From positions 1 to 64,000 of the forward strand of contig NZ_JACAQA010000022.1 in the NCBI RefSeq assembly GCF_013385425.1: a stretch of 64,000 nt of DNA. Reading direction: 5' to 3'. Made by a program: the position numbers and the translations under genes. The notes below the pieces were generated by a model, which was given only the letters and a program-made list of their open reading frames with translations, made no database searches and was not told the origin of the DNA. Source of the DNA: Pseudomonas gingeri (GTDB taxonomy: Bacteria; Pseudomonadota; Gammaproteobacteria; Pseudomonadales; Pseudomonadaceae). This document shows positions 1 through 8,664 of this stretch, piece by piece; position 1 is the first letter of the stretch; each line of letters starts with the position of its first letter.

Positions 1-50
1 TAGGTTTTCACACAGTCTGATGAGTGCCGGTTTTTTCATGTCGCCCGATC

Positions 51-596
51 TTACTTGATCAGCGCCAGGAACTCGCTGCGGGTCGCGGCGTTTTCGCGGA
101 ACTCGCCGAGCATCACCGAGGTGATCATCGACGAATTCTGTTTCTCCACACCGCGCATCATCATGCACATGTGCTTGGCTTCGATCACCACCGCGACACC
201 CAGGGCCCCGGTCACCTGCTGGACCGCGTCGGCGATCTGGCGGCTGAGGTTTTCCTGGATCTGCAGGCGCCGGGCGTACATGTCGACGATACGCGCGACC
301 TTGGACAGGCCCAGCACCTTGCCGCTCGGGATGTAGGCCACGTGGGCCTTGCCGATAAAGGGCAGCAGGTGGTGTTCGCACAACGAGTAGAGCTCGATGT
401 CCTTGACCAGCACCATTTCGCTGTTGTCGGAGCTGAACAAGGCACCGTTGGTGACTTCTTCCAGGGTCTGTTCGTAACCGCGGCAAAGGTACTGCATGGC
501 TTTGGCGGCGCGCTTGGGCGTGTCGAGCAGACCTTCGCGGGAGACGTCCTCGCCGAGTTGGCCGAGGATCGCGGTGTAATTCTGTTCCAGGGACAT
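51..596 (-). CDS. folE: GTP cyclohydrolase I, 181 aa
   Basis: Converts GTP to 7,8-dihydroneopterin triphosphate, the first step of tetrahydrofolate/pterin synthesis, in the cytoplasm as a homodecamer. The zinc-site residues of the family are visible: Cys73 and His76 in SLCEHHLLPF, and Cys144 in KHMCMMMRG. Length matches the short bacterial type IA enzymes. The start is the ATG of MSLEQNY. The next gene on the same strand encodes an Smr protein, an order I recall from PAO1 (PA1674/PA1675). Pseudomonads usually carry more than one folE paralogue, so the paralogue number is left open. Confidence 0.96.
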   Translation of the reverse strand: MSLEQNYTAILGQLGEDVSREGLLDTPKRAAKAMQYLCRGYEQTLEEVTNGALFSSDNSEMVLVKDIELYSLCEHHLLPFIGKAHVAYIPSGKVLGLSKVARIVDMYARRLQIQENLSRQIADAVQQVTGALGVAVVIEAKHMCMMMRGVEKQNSSMITSVMLGEFRENAATRSEFLALIK

Positions 597-674
597 GAAG
601 CTACCTGTGGGAGTTTACGCAAAGAGCAAGGATACGGCGGCTGGCAGCCGCCTGCAAATTCGATGACGGTTCGG

Positions 675-1232
675 TTACTCGTCGCGACCTTCCATCATGG
701 TTCGTTTCAGCATCACATACACCGCGCCCGCGCCGCCATGCTTGGGCTGGCAGGAGGTGAACCCCAGGACCTGGGCGTGCTGACGGAGCCAGGTGTTGAC
801 GTGGCTCTTGATCATCGGGCGCTTGCCGTCCAGGCGTACGGCCTTGCCGTGGGTGACGCGCACGCAGCGGATTTCGAATTTGGTCGCCTCGGCAAGAAAC
901 GCCCAGAGGGTTTCCCGGGCTTTTTCCACACTCATGCCGTGCAGGTCGAGACTGCCTTCGAAGGGGATCTGGCCGATCTTGAGCTTGCGCATCTGGCTTT
1001 CCTGGACCCCGTCACGGGCCCAGTGCAGGTCGTCTTCGGGACCGACGTCGATGACGAACTGGTCGGACAGCCCGTCCACCGCGGTGTCCTGCACCCGCAC
1101 CGTGGCCGCCTGGCGCAGCTTGGCCAGTTGCGCACGGTCGGACTTGGGCTTGCCGGTGTCGGCACGGTCATGCTTGATCGGCTTGACGCCACGGATCTCG
1201 CTTTTGAACAGGGAAAAGTCGTCGTCTTGCAT
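675..1232 (-). CDS. Smr-domain protein, 185 aa
   Basis: Smr/MutS2-type small domain protein. Family members have nicking endonuclease activity in some cases, but the cellular role of stand-alone Smr proteins is unclear. The C-terminal Smr domain (about residues 93-177) shows its three hallmarks: LDLHG at 95-99, THGK at 127-130 and HGGAGA at 165-170. The N-terminal 90 residues are charged and probably flexible. I chose the ATG at 1232 because GGAGG lies 5 bases upstream; the frame stays open 11 codons further. It lies upstream of folE on the same strand. Confidence 0.92.
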   Translation of the reverse strand: MQDDDFSLFKSEIRGVKPIKHDRADTGKPKSDRAQLAKLRQAATVRVQDTAVDGLSDQFVIDVGPEDDLHWARDGVQESQMRKLKIGQIPFEGSLDLHGMSVEKARETLWAFLAEATKFEIRCVRVTHGKAVRLDGKRPMIKSHVNTWLRQHAQVLGFTSCQPKHGGAGAVYVMLKRTMMEGRDE

Positions 1233-1308
1233 GTCAGCCTCCGCAGGGCCTGGCAGTTTACCCAAGTCCCCCGGGTGTCGTCACAGTCGATTGCGCGCAG
1301 GTGCTTGA

Positions 1309-1629
1309 TCAGTCGTGCTTTTTCATCAGGTGGGGGGCGATGTTCAGTCCATGGCGGCTGCGCATCCGACGACGGCTGCGGCGCCACAGCCAGACCCCGA
1401 ACCAGAGCGTCAGCACGCCCACGCCCAAGGCCACCGCCGAACCGGTCGGCGTGGCATTCAAATCCCCGAGTGCCGGCGCATGGCCGAGCAGGCTGGCCGC
1501 CCCGGCCATCACCAGCAACACCCCGAAGGTGGCCAACAGCGCCGCAATGGCAGCGCTCAAACGCGAGCCCCAGGTGCTCTGGCCCCGGGGACGCAGGCGG
1601 CGAGCGTCAAAACCATCGGATATCTTCAT
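1309..1629 (-). CDS. small predicted inner-membrane protein, 106 aa
   Basis: I do not recognise a named family. Two hydrophobic segments (about residues 23-45 and 63-83, the second ending in a WFGVWLW stretch) are followed by an Arg-rich cytoplasmic-type tail. AGAGGAAA sits a few bases before the ATG. It lies between the Smr gene and the cysteine-hydrolase-like gene, all on the minus strand. PAO1 has, as I recall, a hypothetical gene at the same place (PA1676). Function unknown. Confidence 0.75.
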   Translation of the reverse strand: MKISDGFDARRLRPRGQSTWGSRLSAAIAALLATFGVLLVMAGAASLLGHAPALGDLNATPTGSAVALGVGVLTLWFGVWLWRRSRRRMRSRHGLNIAPHLMKKHD

Positions 1630-1767
1630 TCCGATTTCCTCTATGAGTATCGGCCCTTCGACCGGGAGATGGTCGGCTTGTTCCTGATGTGTCCGGGAAA
1701 TCGGAAAATGAGACGCAATTGACAGGACTAATGGATGGGCGGTCGCCAGGACAACCCATCGCCGCCG

Positions 1768-2361
1768 CTAGCCGATCAGGTCTTTGGTCTGCGCCAGGGT
1801 GGCGAAATTGTCCGCCATGATCGCCATCTCGGTGCGCTGGACCTGGGCGGCGCTGATGATTTCATCCTTGTAGGGCAGGTCGCGGGTCGCGCAGGCATCT
1901 TCCACCAGGGTGCAGCGGAAGCCCAGGTTCTTGGCCGCGCGCACCGTGGTGCTGACGCTGGAGTGGCTCATGAAGCCGCAGACGATCAGGTCCAGGGAGC
2001 CGAGTTCCTGCAGGTGCTTCTCCAGGCCCGTGCCGTGAAAGGCGCTGGGCAGCAGCTTGCCGATCAGGGTTTCGTCGCCCTGGGGTTCCAGCCCCGGAAT
2101 GAACTCACCGCGCTCGCCCTGGGGATCGAACAGACCGCCCACGGTGCCCAGGTGACGGATATGCACGATAGGCCGTCCGGCCTGGCGGGCGGCGGCAACC
2201 AGTTGCTTGATATTGTCGACGGCAGCGTCCATGCCGGACAAGGCCAGCGGGCCACTGAGATATTCTTTCTGGGCGTCGATGATCAACAGGCTGGCATGGC
2301 TCAGATTGGCGGCTGCATAACCACGACCGCTGAGTTGAAACATCGTCTTTGGAACGGACAT
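1768..2361 (-). CDS. isochorismatase-fold hydrolase lacking the usual nucleophilic cysteine, 197 aa
   Basis: Isochorismatase-like superfamily, cytoplasmic. The catalytic Asp is present in LLIIDAQ (Asp29), and a Lys candidate is Lys102 in IGKLLPSAF. Where cysteine hydrolases carry THxCV this protein reads MSHSSV, so Ser135 replaces the nucleophilic Cys. True isochorismatases (EntB, PhzD) also lack that Cys, so the protein may be active on a vinyl-ether or another substrate, or inactive. AAGGAG precedes the ATG. The gene diverges from prmB. Substrate unknown. Confidence 0.88.
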   Translation of the reverse strand: MSVPKTMFQLSGRGYAAANLSHASLLIIDAQKEYLSGPLALSGMDAAVDNIKQLVAAARQAGRPIVHIRHLGTVGGLFDPQGERGEFIPGLEPQGDETLIGKLLPSAFHGTGLEKHLQELGSLDLIVCGFMSHSSVSTTVRAAKNLGFRCTLVEDACATRDLPYKDEIISAAQVQRTEMAIMADNFATLAQTKDLIG

Positions 2362-2580
2362 TCGGGGCTCCTTTGAGTGGGGCTTTTACCGCATTGTCCT
2401 CCGGCTGAGCGCGTATGTGAATCGCAACCCGTGCAGGCGGCGTGGTTATTGGGCTGTAGCCGTGTCAAGGGTTGTTTGCCGGCGTGCGAAACCGCGCTCG
2501 ATGATGTCTTTTTGCCTTATTTTCACCCGGTGCTGGTTTGACTGTTAGAATCCCCCGTCGTTTTTTTCAGGAGCCTCCCC

Positions 2581-3489
2581 GTGATCAATTCCCGCCTGCG
2601 CACGCTGCGCGACCATATTCGTTGGGCTGTCAGCCGCTTTCATGGCGCGGATCTGTTTTTCGGCCATGGCACCGACAATGCCTGGGACGAGGCGCGTCAA
2701 TTGGTGCTGGGGGCCTTGCACCTGCCTTGGGAAATTGCCGATAGCTATCTCGACTGCCGCCTGGAAGACGACGAACTGAGCCGTTTGCAGCACTTGCTCA
2801 AGCGCCGCATCGAAGACCGTGTGCCCACTGCTTACCTGTTGGGTGAGGCGTGGTTCTGCGGCATGTCGTTTATCGTCGATGAGCGGGTGTTGATTCCGCG
2901 TTCGCCGATCGGCGAGTTGATCGAAGGCCACTTTGCTCCCTGGCTGGCGAATGAGCCGGCGCGGATTCTCGACCTGTGCACCGGCTCCGGCTGCATCGGC
3001 ATCGCCTGTGCCTATGAGTTCCAGCAGGCGGAAGTGGTGTTGGCCGACCTGTCTTTCGAAGCGCTGGAAGTGGCCAACCAGAATATCGAGCGCCATGGTG
3101 TCGATGAGCGGGTGTTCACGGTCCAGGGTGATGGCTTCGATGGTCTGCCCGGTCAGCGTTTCGACCTGATCGTCTCCAATCCTCCTTATGTGGATGCCGA
3201 GGACTTTGCCGACATGCCGGAGGAATACCAGCACGAGCCCGAGCTGGGCCTGGCCTGCGGCGAAGACGGCCTGAACCTGGTGCGACGGATGCTGGCCGAG
3301 GCGGCGGATCATCTGACCGAGAAGGGCCTGCTGATTGTCGAGGTCGGCAACAGCCAGGTGCATGTCGAGGCGTTGTACCCCGAGGTGGATTTTGCCTGGC
3401 TGGACTTCGAGCGGGGCGGGCATGGCGTGTTCATGCTGACCGCCGAGCAGTGTCGTGCGCATCAGGCGCTGTTTGCCGCGAAAATCTGA
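2581..3489 (+). CDS. prmB: 50S ribosomal protein L3 N5-glutamine methyltransferase, 302 aa
   Basis: Methylates a glutamine of ribosomal protein L3 with S-adenosylmethionine. The SAM-binding motif DLCTGSGCIGI is at residues 131-141 and the catalytic NPPY at 200-203. The N-terminal helical domain is present and the length is typical of PrmB rather than PrmA or PrmC. The start is a GTG preceded by AGGAG. No haem- or release-factor gene flanks it, which favours PrmB over PrmC. Confidence 0.95.
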   Translation: MINSRLRTLRDHIRWAVSRFHGADLFFGHGTDNAWDEARQLVLGALHLPWEIADSYLDCRLEDDELSRLQHLLKRRIEDRVPTAYLLGEAWFCGMSFIVDERVLIPRSPIGELIEGHFAPWLANEPARILDLCTGSGCIGIACAYEFQQAEVVLADLSFEALEVANQNIERHGVDERVFTVQGDGFDGLPGQRFDLIVSNPPYVDAEDFADMPEEYQHEPELGLACGEDGLNLVRRMLAEAADHLTEKGLLIVEVGNSQVHVEALYPEVDFAWLDFERGGHGVFMLTAEQCRAHQALFAAKI

Positions 3490-3502
3490 AGAACGACACC
3501 GA

Positions 3503-3580
3503 CCTGTAGGAGCAGGGCTTGCCCGCGAAGCTTTTGGCGCCCTCAAGGACGCCTTCGCGGGCAAGCCCGGCTCCTACAGG
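3503..3580. repeat. REP-type inverted repeat pair
   Basis: Two copies of a Pseudomonas REP core face each other: GGAGCAGGGCTTGCCCGCGAAG, and its near complement ending in GGCTCCTACAGG. They lie just after the prmB stop codon and can form a long hairpin. Similar elements occur at four other intergenic positions in the window. Confidence 0.9.
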
Positions 3581-3783
3581 TTTTGCCGTGTTCTGGAGAT
3601 CGCCGAACGCTTGAGCAATCCTGGCGGACATATTCCCGACGAGTGAACCGTTTAAGTCGCCAGGCCCGCCCGGCAAGGTGAGCCAGAGGCAAACCTTCCC
3701 TCGGTTATCCGCAAAGCCCGCCATAGAGAGGCGTGCAGCGATATTTCGAGATAAATAAATCTCCCTTTTTTCGCCAATTCCGG

Positions 3784-4005
3784 TATAGTGCGCGCCGGCC
3801 TTTAACCGGGCCGCGTTTAGGTAATGCAATTCCCCGAAGTCAGCTTCGGCTGCTGTCCGCCATGCGGACTATCCTTGACGATTCTTTCATTCAATCGTTT
3901 TCGCAAATCCCCGCCGACAAAGCTGCCAGGGTGACTCTCAGAGTCTTACAAGGCATGCGCAGCTTTGGAGCATGGGTCTTTGCGGATGCACTTAGAGGCA
4001 GACCC
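3784..4005 (+). promoter_or_regulatory. putative promoter and ~210-nt structured leader of the RNA helicase gene
   Basis: The gene-free stretch 3490-4005 holds the REP pair and then this region. A TATAGT hexamer at 3784-3789 could be a -10 box, with no clear -35. Transcription from there would leave about 210 untranslated bases before the ATG at 4006. Short hairpins are visible: CGAAGTCAGCTTCG, GTCCGCCATGCGGAC and GACTCTCAGAGTC. Long structured leaders are known for cold-shock genes including csdA/deaD; applying that here is inference. Confidence 0.5.
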
Positions 4006-5679
4006 ATGACCCAGGAAATCGGCGGCTTCGCCGCTTTTAATCTTAATCCGAATATTCTTGCAGCCGTCACCGCGACTGGCTACGAAGAGCCTTCGGCTAT
4101 CCAGCAGCAATCGATCCCGATCATCATGGCCGGCCACGACATGATTGGCCAGGCGCAAACCGGTACGGGTAAAACCGCTGCGTTCGCCCTGCCGATCCTG
4201 CATCGCATCGATCCTGCTAAGCGCGAACCGCAAGCCCTGATCCTGGCGCCAACCCGTGAGTTGGCGTTGCAAGTAGCAACCGCTTTCGAAACCTACGCCA
4301 AGCAAATGCCGGGCGTTACCGTTGTGGCCGTTTACGGCGGCGCGCCCATGGGCCCACAACTGAAAGCAATCCGTAATGGCGCACAGATTGTTGTCGCCAC
4401 TCCGGGCCGTCTGTGCGACCACCTGCGTCGTGACGAAAAAGTCCTGGCCACCGTGAACCACCTGGTTCTCGATGAAGCGGACGAAATGCTCAAGCTCGGC
4501 TTCATGGACGACCTGGAAGTCATCTTCAAGGCCTTGCCGGCAACCCGCCAGACCGTTTTGTTCTCGGCGACCCTGCCGCAGTCGATCCGCGCCATTGCCG
4601 AACGCCACCTGCGCGATCCGCAACACGTCAAGATCCAGACCAAGACCCAGACCGTGACCGCGATCGAACAGGCTCACCTGTTGGTTCACGCCGACCAGAA
4701 GACCTCGGCTGTGCTGAGCCTGCTGGAAGTCGAGGATTTCGACGCCCTGATCATGTTCGTGCGCACCAAGCAAGCGACCCTGGACCTGGCCAGTGCCCTG
4801 GAAGCCAAAGGCTACAAAGCCGCTGCGCTGAACGGTGACATCGCCCAGAACCAGCGTGAGCGCGTGATCGACTCCCTCAAGGATGGCCGTCTGGACATCG
4901 TTGTGGCGACCGACGTTGCTGCTCGTGGCCTGGACGTTCCGCGCATCACTCACGTATTCAACGTCGACATGCCGTACGATCCTGAGTCCTACGTTCACCG
5001 TATCGGCCGTACCGGCCGTGCCGGTCGCGAAGGTCGTGCGCTGTTGCTGGTGACTCCACGTGAGCGCCGCATGCTGCAAGTGATCGAGCGTGTAACCGGT
5101 CAGAAAGTTGCCGAAGTCCGCCTGCCGGATGCCCAGGCCGTTCTCGATGCGCGCATCAAGAAACTGACCAACAGCCTGTCGCCACTGGTAGCCGATGCTG
5201 AATCGACCCACGGCGAACTGCTGGATCGCCTGACCGCCGATATCGGTTGCAGCCCGCGTGCCCTGGCCGCGGCCCTGCTGCGCAAGGCCACCAATGGCCA
5301 GGCGCTGACCCTGGCGGCGATCGAGAAAGAGCGTCCGCTGGTGCCGAACAACGCGCCACGTGGCGATCGTCCGGAGCGTTCCGGTGACCGTCCCGAGCGT
5401 AGCGATCGTGAGCGTCGTGCCCCGGTGCCATTGGCCGAAGGCCGTGCCCGCTGCCGTACCGCGCTGGGTGCGCGTGACGGTATCGCCGCCAAGAACCTGC
5501 TGGGTGCCATCCTCAACGAAGGTGGCCTGGCCCGTGAAGCGATCGGTCGCATCCAGGTGCGTGACAGCTTCAGCCTGGTGGAACTGCCGGAAGATGGTCT
5601 GGAGCGTCTGCTGACCAAGCTGAAGGACACCCGTGTGGCTGGCAAGCAGCTCAAGCTGCGTCGCTACCGCGAAGATTGA
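4006..5679 (+). CDS. deaD: DEAD-box ATP-dependent RNA helicase (DeaD/CsdA type), 557 aa
   Basis: ATP-dependent RNA unwinding, probably in ribosome assembly and mRNA turnover at low temperature. The Q motif lies near residues 12-37, Walker A AQTGTGKT at 50-57, DEAD at 156-159, then SAT and HRIGRTGRAGR in the second RecA domain. An Arg/Glu/Pro-rich linker (RPERSGDRPERS) leads to a C-terminal DbpA-like RNA-binding domain (about 475-557). The frame is open upstream to 3733, but AGAGGCAG just before the ATG at 4006 and the family N-terminus MTQEIGGFAAF fix the start. Confidence 0.95.
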   Translation: MTQEIGGFAAFNLNPNILAAVTATGYEEPSAIQQQSIPIIMAGHDMIGQAQTGTGKTAAFALPILHRIDPAKREPQALILAPTRELALQVATAFETYAKQMPGVTVVAVYGGAPMGPQLKAIRNGAQIVVATPGRLCDHLRRDEKVLATVNHLVLDEADEMLKLGFMDDLEVIFKALPATRQTVLFSATLPQSIRAIAERHLRDPQHVKIQTKTQTVTAIEQAHLLVHADQKTSAVLSLLEVEDFDALIMFVRTKQATLDLASALEAKGYKAAALNGDIAQNQRERVIDSLKDGRLDIVVATDVAARGLDVPRITHVFNVDMPYDPESYVHRIGRTGRAGREGRALLLVTPRERRMLQVIERVTGQKVAEVRLPDAQAVLDARIKKLTNSLSPLVADAESTHGELLDRLTADIGCSPRALAAALLRKATNGQALTLAAIEKERPLVPNNAPRGDRPERSGDRPERSDRERRAPVPLAEGRARCRTALGARDGIAAKNLLGAILNEGGLAREAIGRIQVRDSFSLVELPEDGLERLLTKLKDTRVAGKQLKLRRYRED

Positions 5680-5703
5680 TCAACCCCCGGGTTGATTGAT
5701 CGA

Positions 5704-5738
5704 TAAAAAAATCCCCGACTGGTTCGGGGATTTTTTTT
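5704..5738 (+). terminator. Rho-independent terminator after deaD
   Basis: The stem AATCCCCGA / TCGGGGATT is followed by eight T residues. It starts about 25 bases after the helicase stop codon. Confidence 0.93.
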
Positions 5739-5743
5739 GCCTG

Positions 5744-5845
5744 CTGTAGGAGCGAGCTTGCTCGCGATGGGCGTCAACGATAACGCGGGGCGTCTGATAC
5801 CCCGCGGTGCCTGAGCCATTATCGCGAGCAAGCTCGCTCCTACAG
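5744..5845. repeat. REP-type inverted repeat pair
   Basis: Inverted arms CTGTAGGAGCGAGCTTGCTC and its complement at 5826-5845 enclose about 60 bases. It lies between the deaD terminator and the 3' end of the convergent dioxygenase gene. The arm is the AGCTTGCTCGCG variant, distinct from the GGGCTTGCCCGCG variant at 3503. Confidence 0.9.
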
Positions 5846-5858
5846 GGGATTGGTGGGG

Positions 5859-6626
5859 TCAGGCGAAGCGATAGATGTCCATGCCCAGCGCGCCCATGGT
5901 GAACCCCTTGTGGGCGATGCTCATCTGGCCACCGGCGCCACGGGCGAAATACAACGGCAGCAGGTGCTCGTCACTGGGGTGGCTGCGCACGGCGTAGGGC
6001 GCCTGTTTGCGGTAGTCGTGCAGGGCGGCTTCGTCATCGGCAGCGAGTTTGTCGACCATCCAGTCGCGGAAGGCCTTGGCCCACGGCTCGATGCTGTCGG
6101 GGCCGGCATGCCAGTCCAGTTCTCCGAGGTTATGGGTAATGCTGCCGGAGCCGATCAGCAGGATGCCCTGGGCCCGCAGGCCGCTGAGGGCATGCCCGAT
6201 ACGGGTTTGCAAGGCAGGGCCCATGCGGCTTGGCAAGGACACCTGGACCACCGGGATATCGGCTTGCGGGTACATCAGCGACAGGGGCACCCAGACCCCA
6301 TGGTCGAATGGGCGCTGGTCATCGAGGCGGGCGGCCAGGCCGTCGGCGTTGAGCAGGGCGACAATCTCGGCGGCCAACTGCGGTTCGCCGGGTGCCGGGT
6401 ACTGCACGGCGAACAGTTCCCGTGGAAAACCACCGAAGTCGTGCCAGGTTTCCGGCTGCGGATTGCTGCTGACCCGCAGGTCCTGGCTTTCCCAGTGGGC
6501 CGAGACGATGACGATGGCCTTCGGTCGCGGCAGCTCGGCCGCCAGGCGGGCCAGGGCCGGGCCGCTGGCGCCGGGGTCCAGGGCCAGCATGGGTGAACCG
6601 TGGGAGATGAACAGGCTGGGGAGCAT
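5859..6626 (-). CDS. LigB/DODA-type extradiol ring-cleavage dioxygenase, 255 aa
   Basis: Class III extradiol dioxygenase of the 4,5-DOPA dioxygenase (YgiD) type, using Fe(II) or Zn and acting on a catechol; the natural substrate in pseudomonads is unclear. The N-terminus LPSLFISHGSPM carries the first metal-binding His, and FDHGVWVPL and SGSITHNLG carry further His residues at family positions. I chose the start MLPSLFISHG over an in-frame codon 7 residues upstream because it matches the family N-terminus. It diverges from tpm. Confidence 0.88.
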   Translation of the reverse strand: MLPSLFISHGSPMLALDPGASGPALARLAAELPRPKAIVIVSAHWESQDLRVSSNPQPETWHDFGGFPRELFAVQYPAPGEPQLAAEIVALLNADGLAARLDDQRPFDHGVWVPLSLMYPQADIPVVQVSLPSRMGPALQTRIGHALSGLRAQGILLIGSGSITHNLGELDWHAGPDSIEPWAKAFRDWMVDKLAADDEAALHDYRKQAPYAVRSHPSDEHLLPLYFARGAGGQMSIAHKGFTMGALGMDIYRFA

Positions 6627-6736
6627 AATGAAAGTCCTGAGCGTCAAGTTTAAGATGACGCCATCTTCAATCAGATCATTGATCTAAATCTAATATAAGT
6701 TTTAGTGCTTTTTGATCGAATTTTCAGGGTGAACCT

Positions 6737-7396
6737 ATGCAACCGGAATTTTGGCACAAGCGTTGGGAACACAATCAGATCGGCTTTCACCTGGAGCAGG
6801 TCAACCCCCATCTACAGCGCTTCTGGCCCGACCTGGCGCTGCCGATAGAGGCGCGGGTGCTGGTGCCCTTGTGTGGCAAGAGCCTCGATCTGGCCTGGTT
6901 GGCGGCCCAGGGCCTGCGCGTCTTGGGGGTGGAGTTGTCGGAGAAGGCCGTGGAGGCGTTTTTTGCCGAGCAGCAGCTCAAGCCGCTGATACGCCGGCAG
7001 GGTGAGTTCATGGTCTATGAGGCGGGTCCGCTGGAACTCTGGTGTGGAGACTTCTTCGCCTTGACGGCCGCCGACGTGGCCGACTGTGTGGGGCTGTATG
7101 ACCGGGCGGCGCTGATCGCCTTGCCACCGCCAATGCGCGAGCGTTATGCGGCGCATTTGAGCGGGATACTGGCGGCGGGCACCCAGGGCTTGTTGATCAC
7201 CCTCGACTACGATCAGACCCAGCTCGACGGGCCGCCGTTCGCCTTGCTCGATGGCGAGGTCCGGCGCTTGCTGGAGCCGCAGTGGCAGCTTCAGGTGGAG
7301 GATGAACAGGATGTGCTTGGCGAGAGCTGGAAGTTTCTCCAAGCTGGTGTGACCCGGCTTGATGAGCGGGTTTACCGGCTGGAGAAGGTTTTGTAA
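6737..7396 (+). CDS. tpm: thiopurine S-methyltransferase, 219 aa
   Basis: SAM-dependent methyltransferase of the bacterial TPMT family; in Pseudomonas it is associated with methylation of selenium and tellurium oxyanions. The family N-terminus MQPEFWHKRWEHNQIGFH is intact, followed by VLVPLCGKSLDLAWLA (SAM site) and GVELSEKAV. Length is typical. It lies between the dioxygenase and htpX, similar to the tpm-htpX neighbourhood that I recall in PAO1 (PA2832-PA2830). Confidence 0.95.
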   Translation: MQPEFWHKRWEHNQIGFHLEQVNPHLQRFWPDLALPIEARVLVPLCGKSLDLAWLAAQGLRVLGVELSEKAVEAFFAEQQLKPLIRRQGEFMVYEAGPLELWCGDFFALTAADVADCVGLYDRAALIALPPPMRERYAAHLSGILAAGTQGLLITLDYDQTQLDGPPFALLDGEVRRLLEPQWQLQVEDEQDVLGESWKFLQAGVTRLDERVYRLEKVL

Positions 7397-7414
7397 TCAG
7401 GGGCGGGAAATGCA

Positions 7415-7438
7415 AAAGGGCGACTTTCGTCGCCCTTT
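7415..7438. terminator. bidirectional hairpin terminator between tpm and htpX
   Basis: Perfect stem AAAGGGCGAC / GTCGCCCTTT with a 4-base loop, in the 64-base gap between two convergent genes. A/T flanks on both sides are short, so it may serve both strands. Confidence 0.8.
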
Positions 7439-7460
7439 GCGTTGTGCCTGTGAGGTCTGA

Positions 7461-8348
7461 TCAGCCGCGACGACGCAGGGCTTCGATACGCTCTTCCAGC
7501 GGCGGGTGGCTCATGAACATCTTCGCCAGGCCCTGTTTCAGGCCGCCGTTGATACCGAAGGCGTTCAGGGTATCCGGCATGTGCACCGGCAGGCCCTGTT
7601 CGGAGCGCAGGCGTTGCAGGGCGCCGATCATCGCGGCGGTACCGGCCAGGCTGGCACCGGCTTCGTCGGCGCGGAATTCACGCTTGCGCGAGAACCACAT
7701 GACGATGGCGCTGGCCAGGAAACCCAGGACCAGTTCGGCGAAGATGGTCGCCACGTAGTAGGCGATACCCTGGCCCTCTTCGTTCTTGAAGATGACCTTG
7801 TCGACGAAGTTGCCGATGATCCGTGCAAAGAACATCACGAAGGTGTTCACCACGCCCTGTATCAGCGCCAGGGTGACCATGTCGCCATTGGCCACGTGGC
7901 CGATCTCGTGGGCCAGCACGGCCTTCACTTCATCGGGCGAGAAGCGTTCCAGCAGGCCCTGGCTGACCGCGACCAGCGCGTCGTTCTTGTTCCAGCCGGT
8001 GGCGAAGGCGTTTGCCTCGTAGGCCGGGAAGATACCCACCTCGGGCATCTTGATCCCGGCGTCGCGGGACAGTTGCTCGACGGTTTGCAGCAGCCACTGC
8101 TCATGGCGGGTACGAGGCTGGGTGATGAGCTGGGTGCCGGTGCTCATCTTCGCCATCCACTTGGAGATGAACAACGAGAACAGCGAACCCGCGAAACCAA
8201 AGACCGCACAGAAGACCAGCAGCTGATTGAGGTTGAGATCAACCCCGTTGGCCGCCATGAACCCGTTGAAGCCGAAAAGGCTCAGGGTGATGCTGGCAAT
8301 CAGCACGACCGCCAGGTTAGTGGCCAAGAACAGCAGGATGCGCATCAT
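7461..8348 (-). CDS. htpX: inner-membrane zinc metalloprotease HtpX, 295 aa
   Basis: Membrane-bound M48B peptidase involved in quality control of membrane proteins under heat or envelope stress. Two N-terminal membrane segments (about 4-26 and 37-62) precede the zinc motif HEIGH in VLAHEIGHVANGD. Further membrane segments follow near residues 160-180 and 195-215, and the third zinc ligand lies in the FRADEAGA region. Length equals that of other HtpX proteins. Confidence 0.96.
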   Translation of the reverse strand: MMRILLFLATNLAVVLIASITLSLFGFNGFMAANGVDLNLNQLLVFCAVFGFAGSLFSLFISKWMAKMSTGTQLITQPRTRHEQWLLQTVEQLSRDAGIKMPEVGIFPAYEANAFATGWNKNDALVAVSQGLLERFSPDEVKAVLAHEIGHVANGDMVTLALIQGVVNTFVMFFARIIGNFVDKVIFKNEEGQGIAYYVATIFAELVLGFLASAIVMWFSRKREFRADEAGASLAGTAAMIGALQRLRSEQGLPVHMPDTLNAFGINGGLKQGLAKMFMSHPPLEERIEALRRRG

Positions 8349-8664
8349 GGTTGAAAGTTTCTCCTCAGCTAAAGATGTAGCGTCATGCGGGGTATATAAG
8401 GTGCAGCTGCGACCTATTCAACCGGGTGACTATTTCAAACTGTGTCCTACAGCTTGATTCTAGCCGCTTGCCAGTCATTTCCTAATGGAGGGCTTGGGTT
8501 TTCGAGGCGTTGCAACGCCGCACGCCCCTTTGAAACCGGGGGATGTGCTGGCAATGAGAGAGGTTCCCTGGCCGGCGGCATGCTGACGCAAAGACATACA
8601 AAAAGAAATGGGGGCAAAGCGCTTTCCTGCGACTCTCGGATGAGTCGCAGGAAAGTGTAGGAAA
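8349..8664. other. intergenic region upstream of htpX, downstream of alaA
   Basis: No gene seen in these 316 bases. They hold the alaA terminator hairpin at 8622-8655 and presumably the htpX promoter. I could not pick out a convincing sigma-70 or sigma-32 promoter by eye. Confidence 0.6.
8622..8655 (-). terminator. hairpin after alaA
   Basis: Perfect 14-bp stem CTTTCCTGCGACTC / GAGTCGCAGGAAAG with a 6-base loop, ending 9 bases beyond the alaA stop codon. The T tract after it on the minus strand is weak. Confidence 0.7.

Noticed and set aside
3503..5845. Inverted repeats as CRISPR-like array
   Set aside because: They occur as isolated opposed pairs between genes, not as direct repeats with regular spacers, and no cas gene is present.
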